A DNA stretch of 64,000 bases from Centrapalus pauciflorus (lineage: Eukaryota; Streptophyta; Magnoliopsida; Asterales; Asteraceae). Positions 25,858 to 34,500 of this stretch are shown in pieces. Both the position numbers and the translations under genes were made by a program. The notes beneath the pieces are model-generated. The model made no database searches. It was not told the origin of the DNA and saw nothing but the letters and a program-made list of their open reading frames with translations. Positions within the stretch are counted from its first letter, which is position 1, and the number at the start of each line of letters is the position of its first letter. The stretch covers positions 42,501 to 106,500 of the forward strand of contig JAANYP010002097.1 in assembly GCA_020465985.1 (NCBI GenBank). Direction: 5' to 3'.

Positions 25858-26011
25858 TCAACAGTGACTCATTTATGTCACCTACTTTCGATTTTACTCA
25901 TTCGAACTTACTTTCAGACGATTTCGAACTTGTGTTCGACTTTGCCGATTTCGATTTTTCAACTATTCCTCGAAGTTTTGCTAGTGTGTTCGAATCTACT
26001 TGCTAATCTAG

Positions 26012-26503
26012 GTATAAACATAAGTGTTATACAAGATTTAGTTATCCTAGGACTCATTTTTAGCAAAAATCGATCAAAGTGCGAAGTTTTAAGGGTTTAA
26101 ACTTTGTGAATCAAAATCACAAGTTTCAACTGGTAAAACTTCAAATAAATCAAATACTTCTTCGATTAGAACCTAATAGGACTAGTTAATACTAATTTCT
26201 ATGTCAAATGGGGTTGAAATCATGATTTGGGTTCGAAAGTGACCGAATTCAAACATGTTCATCATGTTCGAATTTGTCAGTAAATTCGACTTTGTCAACA
26301 AACTCGAACTTAGTCAAATTCGAATATGTCCTTCAAATTTAGTATTAAAGTCGAAATATTTGCATAATTTTGAATTCAAACTTGTAGAAATTCAAATGTG
26401 TTGGATTTTGGACTTCGTAAGTTCAAAATAAAACAAATTTGAAATTAAACAAGTTTCATTTTTATTTTTCACTTCTAATATATGTTATTGTTTAACTGTG
26501 CAG
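26012..26503 (+). other. Putative leader intron before the copia A accessory ORF
   Basis: Donor AATCTAG|GTATAAAC and acceptor TTGTTTAACTGTGCAG|ATTTGG bound 492 nt of AT-rich sequence with many TTCGAA/TCGA words and no ORF. The first ATG after the acceptor (26539) opens the accessory ORF. Sequence inference only. Confidence 0.42.
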
Positions 26504-26538
26504 ATTTGGGTGAAAGAGCTTTTTTCCAGAAGCATAAT

Positions 26539-28251
26539 ATGGTTTTATCGCCAGATAGAGAACTTCCTGAGGCTCAGGCATTTAGACCAATGGTGGAGTT
26601 TTTGGCACACTCAAGAGTTTCATATGCACTATCGCACAATGTGCAAATCATATTGCCTTATGTTAGACAGTTTTAGGATCATTTACAAGTAGACTGTACG
26701 GTGACGCCAACAGTCTTACGGACAAGGGTTGGAGGGCAGCCATTAGTGTTTTCTGCTGATATGCTACGTAGAGTTTTGCAGCTCGGGACAATAGAGCAAG
26801 AGGAAGGGCTGATCGATTTCACATTGAGCATAAGGCAAGCAGCCTTTTTGAGAATGGGTTATAGTCTAGATATTGCTAAAGCTGCCTATATGAAAAGCGG
26901 GTTGATAGGCCAATGGAGGTACCTAGCGCACGTGATTATGGTGTGCTTTGCACCTAAAAAGGCAGGTTTTGATTATATCGTATCCAAGATGCAATCGGCC
27001 ATGATTGCCTTGGTATATAATAAAAGTTTCAGCTTTTCGGAGATGTTCTTTGCAGAGTTCGTGCACCAGATCACGGCTCCAGCGCGGGAGAGATTTCTGA
27101 TGTATCCGCGTTTTGTGATGATGTTGATCCGTCACTTTTTGCCGAATCTGCCTCAGCTGCCGGATATTCAAAGTGTGGCTGTTATTGATAAGCGCATTTT
27201 TGCTGATTTCCAATCACATAACGCTCGTAGGGCAGAGCAGATTAGACCACTTGTTGCACCTCTCTTCGGTGCAGTGGTAGATCCGGAGTTTGTAGCCCCA
27301 GAGGGAGAGAACTGGGCTGGAGAAGGGCCTCAGCCTCAGCCGCAGCAAGTGCAGCAACAACAGCAATAACCTCAGCAACAGCAAAGACGTCCACAGCAAC
27401 CTCGCAGAAGGCAAAGAGCTCAAGAAAGACAAACTCAGGCATCAAGGCCTTCGTCAAGCAGAGTCCAATCATCATCGGCAGCAGGTCCATCATCGGATGC
27501 TGCAGGCCTTTCAAGCGCGGAGCCAGAGGTTGATCCTCGAGTGGAAACTTTAGAAGAAATTTGGGCTCAGGGGATTAATGCGGACGTAAGTCTAACTGAA
27601 CAACTGGTTCAGGATGTTCTGGATCCATCAACTGATCTTCATGATGATAATATTTTTAGAGACGTGGATGAATATCAGCCTGAAGTAGATGGTCAAGCAG
27701 TGACCACCTCAGAATCAGAGTCTAAGGAAGCTGAACAGATAGAAGTTAAAGATGTAGCCGTTGAATCAGTTGATCCATCTGTTAGAATAGGCAGATACGG
27801 ATCAAGAATTGTGGTAAGTGAAAGAGAGGAAGAAAAGAGAGTGTCTAGAGATTCAGATGACGATGATTCTAATTTTGAAGCTGAAGATCCTACTCCTTTA
27901 ATGCCAAGGCAAATGGCGAAAAGGCACAGATTCATGCAGGGAGCTTCATCTGCTTCTGCTTCAGAGCCTGAGATTCCTGCTGTTCAACAATCTGTTCAAC
28001 CATCAATCACGCCATATCCAATAACATCCGGTCCATCCACATCATCCACATTCACAGATAACCAGCGATTCTCAGAGCTAAGGAGCAAAGTCGATTTCCA
28101 GACAGTCCAAATCTTCCAACTTACAAAAGCAGTCAACGAGCTTGAAGCACATAACGTAAGAATTGATCAGGAAAATATTGAACTGAAAACATTTGTTGCT
28201 GATCAAGCTGCTGAGATCAAGATAGCATTTTGTGTAAGTCAATTTACTTAA
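26539..28251 (+). pseudogene. Accessory ORF (ORF3) downstream of pol, copia A
   Basis: One frame runs the whole length with stops at 26674 (TAG) and 27367 (TAA). The N-terminal part (MVLSPDRELPEAQAFRPMVE, later RQAAFLRMGYSLDIAKAAYM, then FLMYPRFVMMLIRHFLP) resembles the large hypothetical proteins found downstream of pol in SIRE-like elements of Asteraceae, as I recall them. After it come a Q-rich segment (QPQPQQVQQQQQ), an Arg/Ser-rich stretch, an acidic region and a predicted coiled coil (QIFQLTKAVNELEAHNVRID). The C-terminus is fused into LTR-like sequence, so the copy is truncated. Copia B and D carry relatives in the same position. No enzymatic motif seen; function unknown. Confidence 0.75.
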
Positions 28252-28450
28252 TATTGAATATTAACAAGTGTTTGATATATGTTTGATTATGTGTGTTTGA
28301 TTTGATTGTTTGTATGTTTGAACTTAGGGTAATGCATTACAATAAGTTCAAACATAAAACTCAAAGATAAATTCAAACATAAGATAAAACATAAGTTCAA
28401 ACATAAGTTTGAAAGATAAGATTCGAGTTTAGTTAAAGGTCAAATTCGAG

Positions 28451-28512
28451 TTTGTCTAGGAGGACAAGTTTGAATAGGCCTTGGGCCTAAGTTCGAATTT
28501 GTCCTAGACAAA
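28451..28512. repeat. Long imperfect inverted repeat in the LTR of copia A
   Basis: Arms of about 30 nt (28451-28480 and 28484-28512) with a 3-nt loop. They pair around TTTGTCTAGG and AGGCC with few mismatches and a 2-nt bulge. It lies just upstream of the TATA box at 28527. Confidence 0.8.
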
Positions 28513-28526
28513 GTCAAACCTATCAG

Positions 28527-28537
28527 TATAAATAAGG
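28527..28537 (+). promoter_or_regulatory. TATA box of the copia A LTR
   Basis: TATAAATAAGG, followed by the conserved LTR stretch shared with the two other copies. Confidence 0.6.
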
Positions 28538-29142
28538 GTTAATTCGATTAATTATCAGACTTTTGCAGAGACTTGTCAGATTTCGGAGAGTTTAAGCAAA
28601 AGGGCGATCTCGAACTTGCTAGCATTTCGAGAGTTTCGTGTGGAGAGAATCATCGTGTTGGGGCGTTCTAGTTGTTCGTCTATCACCGTTGTAGTCTCCG
28701 TGTTTCGGTGTGCGTGGTATTTCCGTCAAGCCACTAACGAGGATTTCGCACTCGTTGGAAGGTGTCGCGTCAAGATCGATCCGTAGAGTGCAGACCTTAC
28801 AGAATTGTGTAACAGCCCGTAATTTATTAAATACAAATTACAGCAACAGACTTTGGATAATAAAGCAATTTTATCCAAATATTAGTAATTAACCGAAATC
28901 ATGAATCTTAAATAGTTAATTATATTAAGTCATAATTAATTATGAAAAGTTGCCCCAAATTAGCTGAAATAAAGTTAATAATCAAAATTCAGCTACTTGA
29001 CAAATTAAAGACTAAAAGTGACGAAACGGACTAAAATGAATAAAAATGTGACTAAAAGACAAATATGCAAATCGGATTGTTGGGAATAAAAGTTGGTCAA
29101 TTCCGGAAAATTCAGTAGAAAATCTGATTTTCCCTATTTTCC

Positions 29143-29150
29143 TATAAATA
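29143..29150 (+). promoter_or_regulatory. TATA box, element 4 LTR
   Basis: TATAAATA in cctataaataggg, followed by a CT-rich leader (ctctctcactttctctctct). The repeat copy lies at 36723 in the 3' LTR. Confidence 0.7.
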
Positions 29151-29698
29151 GGGCATTCCTTCTCATTTCATGAGTTTGGAAACCTTGAACTCTCTCACTT
29201 TCTCTCTCTAAGACTTCTCCTTCTCTCTAGAATTTCTCCCAAACGATCCGTCGGATTCTCGTGATTTATACGCCATCGGTTAGAGATCGTCGAGCTCTAC
29301 ACGAATCTATCATTGCATGTTAGATTTCGTCCGGATTTAAGGTAAAATCGACCATCTTTCTGACTTTTATTTCGGTTTTTGTTGAGCAAATTCGAGTTTG
29401 CTCAAAACCCCTTCATTCGAAGCTGATTTACTCTCGTTTAGGACTTGTTTTTGCTTGGAAATCATCTATAGTCGAAGGATATAGCTTGGACGAAGGTTAG
29501 TATCTATTTTTCCGTCATTTATGTTCATGTTTAGTAGCTAAAACCTGGAAAAAACGTTGAACATGAAGAACAGATTCGAAAAATCCTTGTTTAGACTCGA
29601 ATGTGTGATATTTTCGAATCTAACCCCTAGATTCGAAGGGTTATGGTTTCGAATCTAATCCCTAGACTCGAAGGGGTGCTGATTTCGAATCTAACTCC

Positions 29699-29814
29699 CT
29701 AGAATCTATGCCTAGTTCGAATCTATCCTAGAATCTATGCCTAGTTCGAATCTATCCTAGAATCTATGCCTAGTTCGAATCTATCCTAGAATATATGCCT
29801 AGTTCGAATCTATC
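29699..29814. repeat. 29-bp tandem repeat, four units (three in the 3' LTR)
   Basis: Unit tagaatctatgcctagttcg plus aatctatcc. The last unit has tagaatatat. The 3' LTR (37282-37368) has one unit fewer, which accounts for the LTR length difference. Confidence 0.95.
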
Positions 29815-31188
29815 TCCATAGATTCGAAATAAGGCTATTCGAATATGTCTCCCTATATTTGAATCTGGTTTAATTCCAAGTCAAAAATATAAATTCCTAA
29901 ATCAGATTAAGTTATTAAACAACTTATTTTAATTGAAAGTGTCCTTGGATTATGGTAAAACTCACAAGTTCAAGATGCATAACTATATTATGCACAAATA
30001 AATTAACAGACTCTGTACGAACCCTTAGAATGTGTATGTCCTGTTTCACCTTGCTAAGTAATACGTTTGGCTTTGTTTCAAGGCCATATATACATCTGTA
30101 ATTAGATGGATCGTATTAATCTGATAAGAATAGACTCACCTTGGGACGATAGGAACTACCTCAGACTCGACAGTAGAAATAACAATAACCTGAATATATA
30201 ACTAGGGCTATATAGATTATGACACAGACTTGACATTAATATGCCAGACTTGAAACTGAACTGCAGGAAACCGCCGATTTGACAGAGTAAATTGAACCGC
30301 TTAATTCGTTAAGCATTATCTGACTACGGACCACTGTGAGTGACAGATTTCATTGAATTACTTGCATATGTTTCGATACTTATTGGTGAATGTCATTGAC
30401 TGTATGGAAACTTCCGATTGTTGCTGCATGTTTCTTTAATACTATATTGTATCATAGAAACGTATTTTGACATTACTGAAGCTTGACACTTGAATTGCCT
30501 TGATTGCATGTCCACTTTTACATTTTATGTAAACACTTATCATGCTTACTGCTTACTTGACTGTTCATATATTTGCCGCTGCATACTGCATTATCCGACA
30601 GGACCGAATGTGAGATCTCCATTCACAGGAGGGAATTCTGCAGATTCCTTTCCTATTTGACTTGTTTCCATACATTTCCCGTAGGGCTTCGGCCTTACAC
30701 AGGGGAATACAAACTGGGTTGTCTCCCAACCTTTTTGCCGTCTCTGACGTAGTGACTTGCCGACAGGAGCTGATAGTATGTTATATGTGTGTGGTAACAA
30801 ATGGAACTCTGTTTACTCACTAAGCAACGTTAGCTTACTCTGTCATGACAACTCTTTTACAGGAAAAGCTGATAAAGGCAAGACCATAGCAGGTAGTTCG
30901 TCCCAGGCTAAGTGAATCTGGACTTTGATGAATAGCAGACTTTTGGGACTTTTGTTGACGCCTATTTTGAAAAGATGATGCGGTCTCGGGTAGCTTGTTC
31001 AGTCTTCCGCACTCTGATTGAAGATTTAGAAGCTAGTTTAGACCACCATTTGATCTTTAATATATATTGTTGTAATTAAGTAATCAGGCAGATGAACCTG
31101 TGGTATCAAACAATTAGTAATATTTATTACTTAATGGAATGAAATTTTATGATGTGTACTGTTTGTGGTAACTTGGATGTTACAAAGT

Positions 31189-31200
31189 TGGTATCAGAGC
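31189..31200 (+). promoter_or_regulatory. Primer-binding site (tRNA-iMet), element 4
   Basis: TGGTATCAGAGC, a perfect match, 4 nt after the LTR end. Confidence 0.95.
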
Positions 31201-31537
31201 AGCAGTTTAATCATCGGATTGGCCACCCGATACTTAAACTACTGGTATGGTATGGACTATGTGACTCTGAATTCCTGAACAAGTCACCGAGGCCTAGGGT
31301 AACTTAATTAGTAAAGGACTACCCACACAACTTGACCTAAGATAGGCAAATGATGACTGATAGGATGGGGGAGGGATTGACTGCTTGATACTGACTTGAC
31401 TTTGACTTGACTTTGTGCTTGACTGACTGCCTTCATATCTATGAACTTAGACGTGATTATCTGACGTAAGTATTATGACTCGAACTGTGCTTATTTGAAT
31501 CAGGAAATAATAGTTATTTCCTTTATATTTTCAGCCA

Positions 31538-34500
31538 ATGGCTGATAAGAATCCGACTATTGCCGGTTCCTCAAGGGTTGATAAAGCTGCTGATGCTGCA
31601 GCTGATCAACACAAAGAATCTGTTCATGTAGAGGATTTAGGCACTGACCCTGAAAATACTGCTAATGACTCAAGCAGTACTGCCACCCCTGTGCCTCCTC
31701 AGCAGGCTCAGTTAATTGATCTCGTTCATAAGTTGAATGAGGATAATCGTAGACAGATGCAGCTTATGATGGATAGGAATCGATTACAGACTGATATGGT
31801 GGTTGAAGACCGATTTAAGGAAATTAGAGACTTGCTTACTAAGGGTAAAGCGGTGATGCAATCTGGTGAGGAAGACCAGCGAGAAATTGACTTTAAGCGC
31901 CATGAAGAAGAACTTAGGTTGCGAGAACTTAAGTTGCAGGAGTTAGAACTGAAGTATAAGGAAGAGATGTTAGCGAAGCCCAAGAAAGACCGAAAGAGAA
32001 AACATAGGCATGTGTCATCTGATGAAAGTGAGACTGACTCTTCCGACCATCACGTTAAGGTAGGACGTGAGTGTACATTTGTTGATTTTAAGAAATGTGG
32101 GGCTCGTACGTTTGCGGGGTCATCTGATCCTGTTAAAGCTATGGACTGGGTCGCGAATGTGGAGAAAGCGTTTAAACTCTCCAAGTGTAATGAAGAAGAT
32201 AAGGTGACGTTTGCAACGGGAATGTTAGAGGATGGAGCTGGTCGATGGTGGAAGTCAATTACGAATCCCATGTCTGATGCAATGGAGAAATCCATTACTT
32301 GGGATCAATTCAAGATTCATCTGAAGGAGAAATACTGCCCTCAGGATGTTAAGCGCCAGATGGAGAAAACCCTGCTATCGTTTCAGCAAGGTACAAGATC
32401 TGTAACAGACTATGAGCTGGAATTTACCAGGCTCTCGCTGTTATCTGATCATCCTGTGGACACTGATGAAAGGCGAAGGGATCTTTTTGTGGATGGTTTG
32501 GATAGAGAAATTCGAAAGTTTGTGAAATCTGGCAGACCGAGAAGTTATATTGAGGCAGTGGAAATTGCTAGGGTAGGCGAGCTTGAAATCTATCCTGAGC
32601 GCGCATGTCCTTTTATTGCTAAATCTAATAAGAAGGAAAAATCTGAGAGAGCTGAAAAGAAGAGTGAAAGTTCGAAGAAGGGAGATAAGCAGTCTTCCAA
32701 GAAAGCTAAGTCGTATGCTGTGACCTCGACGCCAAAGCCTGCTTGTCCTCGCTGCAAGCAAATTCATGAGGGGAAATGCGATCCTGCGTTCGTTAAATGT
32801 TACTGCTGTAGACAGAACGGTCACGATAGGTCAGAATGTCCCAAGCGCAGTGAGGCTTGTCGTAACTGCATCACGTTGGGGCATCATGCTAAAGACTGTA
32901 CTCGACCCCGATTTGTTCCTCCGCCTGCATCTTCACCTCAGCAATCAGTCAAGGGTTCCTCTGCTCCGAGGAATCAACCGAGATCCTTTCAGATGACAGC
33001 CGATGAGGCAAAAGAGACTGCTGACGTCGTCACGGGTACATTTCTTGTTAATGATATGCCTGCTTTAATCCTATTTGACTCTGGCTCTAATCTGTCATAT
33101 GTGTCTGAAAAGTTTGCTAAACAGTTTGATTTTGCCCCTGTAATGTTACCTGCACCCTTAGACATAGAAACTGCTAGCTCGAATTTTATGACTGTGAATA
33201 GAGTCTTTCGTTCCTGTAAGCTAGTAATCGATGACCTCTCCTCGGACATTGACCTGATACCGATGTGGATTAGAGAGTTCGATGTTATTATAGGAATGGA
33301 CTGGCTAATGATGAACAATGCTGAAATCCTTTGTGCTAAAAGGATAATTAGAATTAGAACTCCCGAAGGAAGTGAACGTTATGTTTATGGTGACAGAAAG
33401 ACTCGGGATTTAGGTCTCATTTCTGTAATGAAAGCCCGAAAATGTCTAACCAAAGGTTGTTCCGCCTATTTAGCATATGCCATAGATGCTAAGGAAGTTA
33501 AAAAGACCTTGTCTGAAGTACCTGTAGTCCAAGAATTCCCTGACGTATTCCCGGATGACATCTCTGGTTTGCCACCAGATCGTCAAATCGAATTCCACAT
33601 TGACCTTGTACCGGGTGCTGCTCCTATCGCGAAAGCCCCTTACCGTCTTGCTCCGAATGAAATGAAGGAAATGATGAGTCAGTTGCAGGAATTATTGGAA
33701 AAAGGGTTTATTCGTCCGAGTACTTCTCCTTGGGGTGCTCCGGTTGTTTTTGTTAAGAAAAAGGACGGTACCTTTCGCATGTGTATAGATTATCGGGAGC
33801 TAAATAAAGTAACTATCAAGAACCGATACCCTCTGCCAAGAATTGACGACTTGTTTGATCAACTGCAAGGGGCTAGCTACTTCTCAAAGATCGATCTCCG
33901 ATCTGGATATCATCAACTCAAAGTATTTGAGTCTGACGTACCGAAGACTGCATTTCGTACTCGATATGGCCATTTTGAATTCCTAGTAATGCCATTCGGT
34001 CTCACAAATGCCCCGGCCGCATTTATGGACCTCATGAATAGGGTATGTAGACCAATGCTGGATAAATCAGTGATAGTCTTCATTGATGACATCTTGATTT
34101 ACTCCAAGTCTGAATCTGATCATGCGATGCATTTGCGAGAATTGCTAGAATTGTTACGAAAGGAGCGACTCTATGCAAAATTCTCCAAATGTGAATTCTG
34201 GTTACGCCAGGTGCAATTTTTAGGACATATTGTCTCGGGTGAGGGAATAGCCGTAGATCCATCAAAGGTTGATGCGGTTCAGAAGTGGGAAGCGCCGAAA
34301 AACGTATCTGAAGTTCGGAGTTTCTTGGGTTTAGCGGGCTATTACCGAAGATTTATCCGTGATTTCTCCAAGATTGCGGTGCCTTTAACCAGTCTGACGA
34401 AGAAAGAAGTTAAGTTTGAATGGAATGAATCTCAAGATCGAGCCTTTGAGACTTTGAAGCGTAAGCTAATTGAAGCACCGGTTTTGGCCTTACCTGAGGG

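Larger units (their letters stand above)
28215..28801 (+). repeat. 3' LTR of copia A (LTR-S family), 5' end deleted
   Basis: Aligns on the opposite strand with the LTRs at 60982-61530 and 61924-62462. Shared stretches include tgtttgatatatgtttgat, the TATA region, and gaggatt.c.cactcgttgga near the end. It ends ACCTTACA. The first 60 or so bases seen in the other copies (starting TGTTAGTGCACCC) are missing, and the accessory ORF runs straight into it. Confidence 0.75.
28808..31184 (+). repeat. 5' LTR of element 4
   Basis: Contains a TATA box at 29143, a CT-rich leader, a donor at 29341/29342, four tandem 29-bp units (29699-29814) and many TTCGAA words, all downstream of the putative transcription start. 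Confidence 0.96.
29342..31534 (+). other. Putative 5' leader intron of element 4
   Basis: Donor GGATTTAAG|GTAAAATCG; acceptor CCTTTATATTTTCAG|CCA lies 3 nt before the gag ATG at 31538. The 2193-nt interval holds about 1840 bp of LTR plus the primer-binding site. This is the best copy for testing because the element is intact. Confidence 0.57.

Noticed and set aside
30591..30800. Small ORF in the LTR of element 4 as a gene
   Set aside because: It is opposite to LTR leader sequence, present in both LTRs, and lacks any family resemblance.
31189..31200. Possible tRNA gene fragments at tggtatcagagc sites
   Set aside because: These are primer-binding sites complementary to initiator tRNA-Met. No cloverleaf sequence surrounds any of them.
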